This document shows positions 6,866 through 13,108 of a stretch of 15,987 nucleotides of DNA, piece after piece; positions within the stretch are counted from its first letter, which is position 1, and each line of letters starts with the position of its first letter. Under the pieces are notes generated by a model. The model did no database searches. It was not told the origin of the DNA and worked only from the letters and a program-made list of their open reading frames with translations. Source of the DNA: Anaerolineales bacterium UBA4826 (lineage in GTDB: Bacteria > Chloroflexota > Anaerolineae > UBA4142); assembly GCA_002400365.1 (NCBI GenBank), contig DHFK01000067.1, positions 3,052-19,038 on the forward strand, written 5' to 3'. The position numbers and the translations under genes were made by a program.

Positions 6866-8206
6866 TCACTCTACGACCGAGTCATCCGTGATTTCCAGCG
6901 CCCGATCCACGATGGCGAGTCCTTCCAGCAATTCCTCTTTCGTGATGCAGAGCGGCGGATTGACGAAGAAATTGTTCCAGCGGACGAAAGTGTACAGTCC
7001 GTTCTCGCGGAAGAATTTCGACACTAACGCCATTGGGCCCATCTGATCGGCGCGCGCGTTGAACGGCACCATCGGCTCGCGCGTCTTGCGGTTGCGCACC
7101 GTCTCGACAAGCGAAAAGAGTCCGATAGACCGCGCATCGCCGACCGAAGGATGCTTGGCTTTGAGTTTCTCCAACTCCTGAGCCAATATCTTGCCCATTT
7201 CTTTCGCGCGCTCGATGAGCCGATCTTCTTTGTACACGTTGATCGTGGCGATCGCCGCGGCGCAGCCGAGCGCGTGCGCGCCGTAGGTCAAACCGCCCCA
7301 CAGCACGTGATCGTCAAAGTACTGCGCGATCGGTTCCGAGACGATGGTCGCGCCCATCGCCACGTAGCCGCTCGTCAGCCCCTTGGCGACGCTCATAATG
7401 TCCGGCGTCACGTTCCAGTGATTCACCGCGAACCATTCGCCGGTGCGCCCAAAGCCGCTCATTACTTCGTCGGCGATGAGCAGGATGCCGTACTTGGTAC
7501 AGAGTTCGCGCAGCCCTTGCAGGTAGCCGTCGGGCGGGACGATCACGCCGTTGGTCCCGGTGACCGGCTCGATGATCATCGCGGCGATGGTGTTCGGGCC
7601 CTCGAATTGGATCACGTCTTCGACGTGATTCAGGCAGTTGAGATTGCACTTGGGCAGGTCGCCGCACCAGCGGCAGCGGTAGCGGTACGGGTCGAGGACG
7701 TGGACGACGCCGGGGATGCCCGGCTCGTTGGGCCAACGGCGCGGGTCGCCGGTAAGCGTCATCGCGCCGGAGGTTGCCCCGTGGAACGAGCGATAGCGCG
7801 CGATGATCTTGTGCTTGCCAGTGACGAGTCGCGCGATCTTGATCGCATTCTCGTTCGCCTCCGCGCCGCCGTTGGTGAAAAATGATTTCTTCAGATTCCC
7901 CGGCGTGATCTCGGCGAGCATCTCGCCCAGGCGTCCGCGCACTTCGGTGGCGTGGTAGGGATTGACGTAGGCGAGTTTGGCGGCTTGATCCTGGATCGCC
8001 TTGATGACGCGCTGGTCGCCGTGACCGATGTTGACGTTCATCAGTTGCGAGTTGAAATCAAAATACCGCTTGCCGTCCGCGTCCCAGAAAAAGACGCCCT
8101 GGGCGCGCGTGATCGGGATCGGATTGAACGCCGCCTGCGCGCTCCATTCAAACAGCGTGTACTCTTTGTTCAGTCGAACGATTTCAGCAGCCGATAGGTT
8201 GGGCAT
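6866..8206 (-). CDS. Class III PLP aminotransferase (omega-aminotransferase, taurine/beta-alanine:pyruvate type)
   Basis: Transfers an amino group from an omega-amino acid to a keto acid, giving a semialdehyde. 446 residues. Seen: SFFTNGGAEANENAIKIAR (108-126), YRSFHGATSGAMTLTGDPRR (138-157), IIEPVTGTNG (211-220), DEVMSGFGRTG (246-256, cofactor aspartate D246), the PLP lysine in AKGLTSG (K275) and GGLTYGAHALGCA. It most resembles enzymes annotated as taurine:pyruvate or beta-alanine:pyruvate aminotransferase. An inserted C-x2-C-x5-C-x3-C cluster (C178, C181, C187, C191) could bind metal. A longer frame begins at 8314, but its first 36 codons are a translated repeat; ATG at 8204-8206 has GAGGAG 9 bases upstream and is preferred. 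The dehydrogenase gene nearby would take the aldehyde product. Confidence 0.9.
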   Translation of the reverse strand: MPNLSAAEIVRLNKEYTLFEWSAQAAFNPIPITRAQGVFFWDADGKRYFDFNSQLMNVNIGHGDQRVIKAIQDQAAKLAYVNPYHATEVRGRLGEMLAEITPGNLKKSFFTNGGAEANENAIKIARLVTGKHKIIARYRSFHGATSGAMTLTGDPRRWPNEPGIPGVVHVLDPYRYRCRWCGDLPKCNLNCLNHVEDVIQFEGPNTIAAMIIEPVTGTNGVIVPPDGYLQGLRELCTKYGILLIADEVMSGFGRTGEWFAVNHWNVTPDIMSVAKGLTSGYVAMGATIVSEPIAQYFDDHVLWGGLTYGAHALGCAAAIATINVYKEDRLIERAKEMGKILAQELEKLKAKHPSVGDARSIGLFSLVETVRNRKTREPMVPFNARADQMGPMALVSKFFRENGLYTFVRWNNFFVNPPLCITKEELLEGLAIVDRALEITDDSVVE

Positions 8207-8226
8207 GGACAAGGGCTCCTCTTCTG

Positions 8227-8302
8227 ACCACCAAGACACCAAGTCACGAAGGATACGCTCCAATCTTGCGCCGCTGCGAAATCTTTGTGTCTTTGTGGTG
8301 AT
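8227..8302. repeat. CACCAAGACACC-type inverted repeat
   Basis: Left part ACCACCAAGACACCAAG (8227-8243) faces ATCTTTGTGTCTTTGTGGTG (8281-8300), its imperfect reverse complement. It occupies the 111-base gap before the aminotransferase and creates a spurious upstream extension of that reading frame. Confidence 0.7.
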
Positions 8303-8317
8303 ATTGTTAAACAACCT

Positions 8318-8758
8318 CTAACCGACGGCGGCGGCAAGCGCGCGCAGCCGGCTTATGTTCTGCTCTTTCCGCTGCGCCGTCTTGCGAAAAACACGCGCCA
8401 CTTCAGGCAACGGCACGCGCGCTGACGCGTCGCGAAAAAATTTCTGGTCGCGCTCTTCGAGCCGCAAACCGGTCTGGACGATTTCCGCGTCCGCGCCCGG
8501 CGGCTGCAAGCCGATCGCGTAATCCTCCCGCACCAGCCCGGCGATCGGCTCGAGGATCATTTCCGTGACGTTTTCCCGGCGCGTTTGCTCCATCGTCGCG
8601 ACGTCTTTCCGCGCGTCTTGCGCCAGCGATTGCAAGAGCGATTCCAGCGTAGCGTTTTTCGTTGCGGCGCTCGCGGTCGCGTAAAAATCCGCCGACTGCA
8701 CGACCAACTGGGCAGCAAACCCCATGACCGCGCCGAAAGTTCCCAGTTCCATTTTCAC
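8318..8758 (-). CDS. Small helical protein, possible ferritin-like fold lacking metal ligands
   Basis: Not recognised with certainty. The GTG start overlaps the dehydrogenase stop (GTGA), giving 146 residues; an ATG two codons later gives 144 (numbering below uses that ATG). The sequence divides into about four amphipathic helices (7-30, 35-61, 88-110, 115-142) in two similar halves, as in rubrerythrin/ferritin-like proteins: SADFYATA and LLQSLAQDARKDVATME, then LRLEERDQKFFRDA and VARVFRKTAQRKEQNISRL. The positions where diiron proteins have ExxH read A47/D50 and K129/N132, so iron binding looks lost. It sits between dehydrogenase and aminotransferase, implying a link to them. Alternatives are a plain helical bundle or an assembly factor. 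The gene is well supported; the fold is a tentative inference. Confidence 0.7.
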   Translation of the reverse strand: MKMELGTFGAVMGFAAQLVVQSADFYATASAATKNATLESLLQSLAQDARKDVATMEQTRRENVTEMILEPIAGLVREDYAIGLQPPGADAEIVQTGLRLEERDQKFFRDASARVPLPEVARVFRKTAQRKEQNISRLRALAAAVG

Positions 8759-10203
8759 GTCCACCGCTGGATGACGACCTTGGTGTCGGTGTAGAACTGG
8801 ACGATCTCGCGCCCGTGACCCTTGATGTCGCCGAAGAACGAACCCTTGGCGCCGCCGAACGGGAAGAACGCCATCGGCGCGGCGATGCCGAGGTTGATGC
8901 CGATCATGCTGGCGGGGACGCGGTACTTGAACTCGCGCGCGGTTTTGCCGCTCGTCGTGTAGAGGCACGCGGCGTTGCCGTACTCGCTCTTTTGCATCAG
9001 CCGAATGCCTTCGTCCAGGTTCTTGACGCGGACGAGCGAGACGACGGGCCCAAAGATCTCTTCGCGCGCAATCGTCATGCCTGGATCCACTTGATCGAAA
9101 ACGGTGGGACCGATGTAAAAGCCATTCGGGTAGCCGGGAACCTTGATGCCGCGTCCGTCGAGAATCAACTTGGCGCCTTCCTTAATCCCCTTCTCGATAT
9201 ACCCCAGCACCTTCTCCTGGTGCTTTTTGGAGATCACGGGTCCCATCTGAACCCCTTCCTCCAAGCCGTTCCCCACTTTGAGCGCGCTCGCCGCCGCGAC
9301 GAATTTCTCCTTCAGGCGCGCGTAGACGTCTCCCACCGCGACCAGCACAGAGCCGGAGAGACAGCGCTCGCCCGCGCAGCCATAGAACGAGGTGATGATC
9401 GAAGGCATCCCGGTGTCCAGGTCGGCGTCCGGCATGACGAGGAGAAAGTTCTTTGCGCCGCCGAGCGCTTGCACGCGCTTGCCGGTCTCGCCGCAGGTCT
9501 TGTAGATATAGCGCGCGGTCGCGCTCTGCCCCACGAACGAAATGCCCTTGATGTCGGGGTGATGGAGCATGGCGTTGACCACGTCCTTCGCGCCGTGCAC
9601 CATGTTGACGACGCCTTCGGGAAAGCCGCAGTCGTCCACGACCTCGAAGATGCGGGTCTGCGTCAGCGGCACTTGCTCGGAGGGCTTGACGATGAAGGTA
9701 TTGCCGGTGACGACCGCGTAGGGCAAGAACCACCACGCCACCATCGCCGGGAAATTAAAGGGGACGATCGCGCCAAAGACGCCGATCGGCTGGCGCTCCG
9801 CCGTGCAGTCAATCCCCTGGGCAATGTCTTCGAGATTGTAACCGGTCATCAGCGTCGTCACGCCGGTCGCGTGCTCCACGTTCTCGATCATGCGCCGGAC
9901 TTCGCCGCGCGCCTCGTCGAGCGTCTTGCCTTCCTCGGTGACTAGCGTTCTGGCGATGTCCTCAAAGTTCTTTTCGAACAGGTCTTTCAATTTGAACAAA
10001 TAGCGCGCTCGGGTCAGCGGCGGCGTACAGCGCCAGTCCCAGTAGGCATTCTTCGCCGCCTGCGCCGCCTGGTCCACCTCGGCAGCCGTGGAAAAGGGGA
10101 CGTGCGCGATCTTTTCGCCGGTCGCCGGGCACCACACCTCTCCGAATTCCTGGGTCTCCGAGTCGCTCCATGTTCCATTGATGTAGTTCTTGACGCTGTT
10201 CAT
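8755..10203 (-). CDS. mmsA: Methylmalonate-semialdehyde dehydrogenase-like (CoA-acylating) ALDH
   Basis: Oxidatively decarboxylates (methyl)malonate semialdehyde with NAD and CoA to propionyl- or acetyl-CoA. 482 residues, the usual length. Seen: PFNFPAM (148-154), KPSEQVP (173-179), FVGQSATARYIY (223-234), LGGAKNFLLVMPDAD (247-261) without the general-base glutamate of ordinary ALDHs, GERCLSG with catalytic C281, EEIFGPVV (381-388) and a C-terminus FFPFGGAKGSFFGD...GREIVQFYTDTK typical of MmsA/IolA. The ATG is preceded by GGGGGA at 7 bases. It is first in its transcription unit, behind a promoter and a terminator-bearing leader. The pocket region AWWFLPYAVVTGN departs somewhat from the standard MmsA version, so another semialdehyde is possible. 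The subfamily is fairly secure, the substrate inferred. Confidence 0.9.
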   Translation of the reverse strand: MNSVKNYINGTWSDSETQEFGEVWCPATGEKIAHVPFSTAAEVDQAAQAAKNAYWDWRCTPPLTRARYLFKLKDLFEKNFEDIARTLVTEEGKTLDEARGEVRRMIENVEHATGVTTLMTGYNLEDIAQGIDCTAERQPIGVFGAIVPFNFPAMVAWWFLPYAVVTGNTFIVKPSEQVPLTQTRIFEVVDDCGFPEGVVNMVHGAKDVVNAMLHHPDIKGISFVGQSATARYIYKTCGETGKRVQALGGAKNFLLVMPDADLDTGMPSIITSFYGCAGERCLSGSVLVAVGDVYARLKEKFVAAASALKVGNGLEEGVQMGPVISKKHQEKVLGYIEKGIKEGAKLILDGRGIKVPGYPNGFYIGPTVFDQVDPGMTIAREEIFGPVVSLVRVKNLDEGIRLMQKSEYGNAACLYTTSGKTAREFKYRVPASMIGINLGIAAPMAFFPFGGAKGSFFGDIKGHGREIVQFYTDTKVVIQRWT

Positions 10204-10270
10204 TCGTCATTCCCCCATTTTCATTCGAGCGTTGCCGCGCGAACCTTCGCAAGACTGAATCAAAGCAAAC

Positions 10271-10308
10271 AAAAAAAGTGCTCCTCTCGGCGAAACCGAG
10301 AAAGGCAC
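10271..10308 (-). terminator. Intrinsic terminator inside the mmsA leader
   Basis: Minus strand: GTGCCTTTCTCGG, a loop of 5, then CCGAGAGGAGCAC, followed at once by seven T. Twelve of thirteen positions pair (two G-U, one mismatch). It lies 67 bases before the dehydrogenase start, so it would stop transcription before the gene unless bypassed. Confidence 0.85.
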
Positions 10309-10329
10309 GCATGACCTGGCGACGCCGCC

Positions 10330-10351
10330 ACTCGAGCCGCATCGCTCGAGT
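10330..10351. promoter_or_regulatory. 22-bp dyad ACTCGAGC-N6-GCTCGAGT
   Basis: Perfect 8-bp arms with a 6-base centre, located about 16 to 37 bases after the predicted transcription start. It is either the P2 hairpin of the leader RNA or an operator for a dimeric repressor; position and symmetry fit both. Confidence 0.6.
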
Positions 10352-10373
10352 CCGCCGTAATGTCATTTCCGCC

Positions 10374-10402
10374 ATTATATTCCGCAACCTTGATAAAGTC
10401 AA
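10374..10402 (-). promoter_or_regulatory. Sigma70-type promoter for the mmsA-like transcription unit
   Basis: -35 TTGACT (10402-10397), a 17-base spacer, and -10 TATAAT (10379-10374), a near-perfect consensus. The start would be near 10367. It begins 19 bases after the stop of the EamA permease gene, so the dehydrogenase unit is transcribed independently of that gene. Confidence 0.85.
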
Positions 10403-10420
10403 TTGAAAAAATGCGTACCA

Positions 10421-11341
10421 TTACTTTGGTCTCAGCATGATGACACTTGCCAGAATCAATCCCGCGCCGATGAGTTGCAGAGGTTCCAGGGTTTCGCCGA
10501 AAACCAAATACGCGACGACGGCTGCCGTCACCGGCTCGAACGCGGCAAGGATGCTCGCGACGCTCGCCGGCAGATGGCTCAAGCCGATGGTGTACGCCGC
10601 GAATCCGCCCAGCGTCGGCACGAGCGCGAGGAAGACGAGCGTCGTCCAGCCATCCAGCGGCAGACCAGCCGGCTCGATTGCTCCCAGCGCCACGGTAGCC
10701 GGCAGGAGCAAGACCCAGCCAAAGAAAAAGGCATAAAAGACGCTGGTCCACGCGGAATATCGTCGCGTCACGATGCGCCCCATCAGCGAGTAAGTTGCCA
10801 ATGTAACCGCCGAGCCGACGCCCACCGCGATCCCCAGCGCGTTCAACTCGACCTGGCGCAGATCGTACGCGCGCGCGACCAACGCGCAACCGACGAGCGT
10901 CAGTCCGAGTGCGATCAGTTTCGTGCGATTTATCCTTTCGCGGAGCAAGCGCGTGGCGACGACGGCTACCAGCGCCGGCGACGAGTAGACGATCACGGTA
11001 GCCACTGCGACGCCATTCATTTGCACCGACGAAATCCAAACGATCTGATGAATCCCGATGCCGATTGCGCCGTAGAGAAAAAAGATGCCGATATCGCGCG
11101 GGGCGATGCGGAGGAGTTTGGCGTCCAGGGCAAGGAGTGCGAGGAGAAGAAACGCGGCGACGATCAAAACGCGCCAGAACGCGATCGTCAGGGTTGCCAT
11201 GCCGTAGCGCGTCAGGAGAATTTTGATGAAAATGCCGGTCAGCGCCCAGATGACCGTGCCGCCGAGGACGATGAGATAGCCGCGCAAGGGGATTTCGCGC
11301 GCGGGGCCGCGCGAGCGTTCGAGAGTAGAATTCAATTCCAC
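10421..11341 (-). CDS. EamA/DMT-family permease
   Basis: Inner-membrane drug/metabolite transporter-type protein, 306 residues with about ten hydrophobic segments in two EamA repeats (about 21-155 and 168-304). Repeat ends show VYSSPALVAVVATRLLRERI (118-137) and AAFEPVTAAVVAYLVFGETL (266-285), the characteristic pro-helix and F-G-E motif. Such proteins export amino acids, metabolites or drugs; substrate unknown. The start is GTG at 11341-11339, and it cannot lie further upstream because an in-frame TAG immediately precedes it. The ribosome site is poor (GTAGG touching the start). A large inverted repeat ends 10 bases upstream. Its own promoter is not evident. Confidence 0.88.
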   Translation of the reverse strand: MELNSTLERSRGPAREIPLRGYLIVLGGTVIWALTGIFIKILLTRYGMATLTIAFWRVLIVAAFLLLALLALDAKLLRIAPRDIGIFFLYGAIGIGIHQIVWISSVQMNGVAVATVIVYSSPALVAVVATRLLRERINRTKLIALGLTLVGCALVARAYDLRQVELNALGIAVGVGSAVTLATYSLMGRIVTRRYSAWTSVFYAFFFGWVLLLPATVALGAIEPAGLPLDGWTTLVFLALVPTLGGFAAYTIGLSHLPASVASILAAFEPVTAAVVAYLVFGETLEPLQLIGAGLILASVIMLRPK

Positions 11342-11351
11342 CTACTTTTAT

Positions 11352-11572
11352 GGGACGCAGACGAGCGCGGACGTAACCGTTCAGCACCCGTCATTGCGAG
11401 GAGGCATCCTGAGCGGAGCAGCGTTTTGTGCTGCAGAGTCGAAGGATGCCGACGAAGCCGCCTTCGGCGTCCAACTCGCGAATTGGGGATTGCTTCGTCG
11501 CAAACCGCGCTCCTCGCAGTGACACCTGAACGGCTACAAAGAATGTTTCTTATCCGCGCTCGTCCGCGTCCC
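11352..11572. repeat. Nested inverted-repeat element reaching into the tilS 3' end
   Basis: Outer arms: GGGACGCAGACGAGCGCGG plus CCGTTCAG (11352-11384) against CTGAACGG plus CCGCGCTCGTCCGCGTCCC (11526-11572), reverse complements with one mismatch in the long blocks. Inner arms: GTCATTGCGAGGAG (11390-11403) and CTCCTCGCAGTGAC (11510-11523), 13 of 14 matching. No open gene lies inside. The right outer arm supplies the last 12 codons and the stop of tilS. It looks like one short repeat inserted within another. Confidence 0.8.
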
Positions 11573-13108
11573 GTGGTTGTTCTTCCGAAACGTCACGCGC
11601 CACGCTGTGCGCGTGCGCGTCGCTTGCGTCACGCGCGCGCGTTCGTCCACGCGCCAGCCGCAGACCCAGAGAATGTGATCGTCAGTGGCAAGGATCGGCA
11701 GCCGGGCGCGCACGGCGCGCGGAATCTTGGCGTCAAGCATAAACTCGGCGAGCGACTGCGTGTGCCCGCGCAGTCCCGCCGGCTGAAAGCGATCGCCCGC
11801 GCGGCGTCGGCGCAAGCAAATCTCGCCGCGGCATTTTGCCCAATCGAATACCGCGGACCAGCGATCCCGGAGGTTGTCACCCTGAGCGGAGCGAAGGGTC
11901 TCGCTAGCCTGGAGATTCTTCGCTTCGCTCGGAATGACAGCAGCCGGTGCGATCTGCGTTTCCACGACCCAGTCTGAATCGGGGAGCGCGGTGACGCCCT
12001 GCGCGGGCAGCGCGACGCGTTCGACCTGCAAGAGCGGCAGATCGGGCGGCGGCAGTACGCGCGCGGCATCGGCGATCACAAACTCGTCATAGCCAAGCGT
12101 GAGCATCAGCCCGCGCGGCAGCGTTGCCTGCGCGCCGGTGGATTTCTCCAGCGCCACGCGCCGCGCGTCTTCGATGTGCGTCCAATCCAGGTTCCGCAAA
12201 TCGCTCCGCAATTGCTGGACCGCCGCGCGCAGCGCGCCGCGCTGAAGCGCCGGAGGCAGCGCGCGCCACGCGTCGAGCGCGAAAATGATTGCGCCGTCAC
12301 GTTCCCGCGCGACACGTGCGAACGCCGCGCGAACCTGCGTCTGCAGGAAATCGTAATCGTCCGCCAGCACGCGCGCTGTACGCAAAAGAATCTGCCGCAC
12401 GTTGGGATTCAGCGTTTCCAGGTACGGCAGTACTTCGTGCCGCAAGCGATTGCGGAATAAAGTGGTGTCGAGGTTGGAGCGGTCGAAGCGGGGCGTTAGC
12501 GCGTTGGCTTGGCAATACTGTTCGATCTCCGCGCGCGTCACATGGAGCAAGGGTCTGGCAATTCGTAATTCAAAATTCAAAGTTCGAAATTCAAGACCTC
12601 CTTTCGGAATTTTGAATTTTGAATTTTGAATTTTGAATTCGTAGGACATTCCTCTCAAACCGGCGAGACCTGCTCCCCGCACTAGGTGCATCACCACCGT
12701 CTCCACCTGGTCGTCCGCGTTGTGCGCCACCGCGAGCACGCGCGCGCCGATGCGCTGCGCGACCTCGGCGAGGAACGCGTAGCGCGCTTGTCGCGCCGCT
12801 TCTTCGATAGACAAGCGCTGCTCCCGTGCGTACGCGGCGACATCGCGCGCTTGAATCGTCGCGGGTAGATTCCACTCGCGCGCAAGCCACGCGACAAATT
12901 CCGCGTCCGCGTCCGCTGCCGCGCCGCGCAATTGGTGGTTAAGGTGCGCGACGTGCAGCGCGATCTGCAATTCGCCGCGCAGCGCGCGCAAGCAATGCAA
13001 CAACGCCAGCGAGTCGGGTCCGCCGGACACGCCGACGACGACGGTATCGCCGCGCTCGAATAACTTGTGCTGCGCGATGGTCGCGCGAACTTGATCGAGA
13101 AGAGTCAT
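11534..13108 (-). CDS. tilS: tRNA(Ile)-lysidine synthase with repeat-derived insertions
   Basis: Converts the anticodon cytidine of tRNA-Ile(CAU) to lysidine using ATP and lysine, so that AUA is read as isoleucine. Seen: the PP-loop SGGPDS (28-33), HLNHQLRG (55-62), AHNADDQVETVVMHLVRGAG (128-147) and the tRNA-contact motif NLDTTLFRNRLRHEVLPYLE (212-231). At 524 residues it is long for the family. The extra length includes two in-frame repeat insertions (residues about 156-184 and 389-411) and a repeat-derived tail (513-524). The frame stays open and the catalytic motifs are intact, so I call it functional rather than a pseudogene. The ATG overlaps the methyltransferase stop (ATGA), implying coupling. 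Second-half domains are recognisable from AGDRFQPAGLRGHTQSLAEF onward. Confidence 0.94.
   Translation of the reverse strand: MTLLDQVRATIAQHKLFERGDTVVVGVSGGPDSLALLHCLRALRGELQIALHVAHLNHQLRGAAADADAEFVAWLAREWNLPATIQARDVAAYAREQRLSIEEAARQARYAFLAEVAQRIGARVLAVAHNADDQVETVVMHLVRGAGLAGLRGMSYEFKIQNSKFKIPKGGLEFRTLNFELRIARPLLHVTRAEIEQYCQANALTPRFDRSNLDTTLFRNRLRHEVLPYLETLNPNVRQILLRTARVLADDYDFLQTQVRAAFARVARERDGAIIFALDAWRALPPALQRGALRAAVQQLRSDLRNLDWTHIEDARRVALEKSTGAQATLPRGLMLTLGYDEFVIADAARVLPPPDLPLLQVERVALPAQGVTALPDSDWVVETQIAPAAVIPSEAKNLQASETLRSAQGDNLRDRWSAVFDWAKCRGEICLRRRRAGDRFQPAGLRGHTQSLAEFMLDAKIPRAVRARLPILATDDHILWVCGWRVDERARVTQATRTRTAWRVTFRKNNHGTRTSADKKHSL
11875..11940. repeat. TGTCACCCTGAGC inverted repeat inside tilS
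   Basis: Left end TGTCACCCTGAGCGGAGCGA faces TTCGCTTCGCTCGGAATGAC at the right end, an imperfect reverse complement. Read in the tilS frame it encodes VIPSEAKNLQASETLRSAQG, the typical translation of this widespread short repeat. It adds about 22 residues between the tRNA-binding and C-terminal parts. Confidence 0.85.
12561..12642. repeat. GAATTTT heptamer inverted repeat inside tilS
   Basis: The right arm (12607-12642) is four or more units of GAATTTT ending GAATTCG; the left arm (12561-12592) is the degenerate reverse complement; 14 bases separate them. In the tilS frame it encodes EFKIQNSKFKIPKGG and LEFRTLNFELRI. AT content is sharply higher than in the surrounding gene. Confidence 0.88.

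Larger units (their letters stand above)
10204..10367 (-). promoter_or_regulatory. Structured 5' leader of the mmsA-like gene, candidate riboswitch or attenuator
   Basis: The predicted transcript starts near 10367 and runs about 165 bases to the start codon. A possible three-way junction is visible: P1 AUGAC (10366-10362) with GUCAU (10315-10311), P2 ACUCGAGC/GCUCGAGU (10351-10330, 8 bp, 6-base loop), and P3 GGCG/CGCC (10329-10318). An intrinsic terminator follows at 10308-10271. The arrangement of promoter, folded domain and terminator before the gene is that of a riboswitch or attenuator. I do not recognise a known riboswitch consensus in it. The folding was done by eye. Confidence 0.5.

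Noticed and set aside
8207..8314. N-terminal extension of the aminotransferase
   Set aside because: The extra 36 codons translate the CACCAAGACACC repeat (ITTKTQRF, DLVSWW); the internal ATG has a good ribosome site.
8815..9945. Plus-strand open frame opposite the dehydrogenase
   Set aside because: Composition (Arg/Asp/His/Val-rich) mirrors the dehydrogenase codons; no domain or ribosome site seen.
10403..11977. Long plus-strand open frame opposite eamA and tilS
   Set aside because: It crosses two genes and a composite repeat, is Arg/Asp/Gln-rich low-complexity, and has no family signature; it is a GC-driven antisense shadow.
11534..13108. tilS as a pseudogene broken by repeats
   Set aside because: All insertions keep the frame, the catalytic and tRNA-contact motifs are intact, and the start is coupled to the upstream gene.
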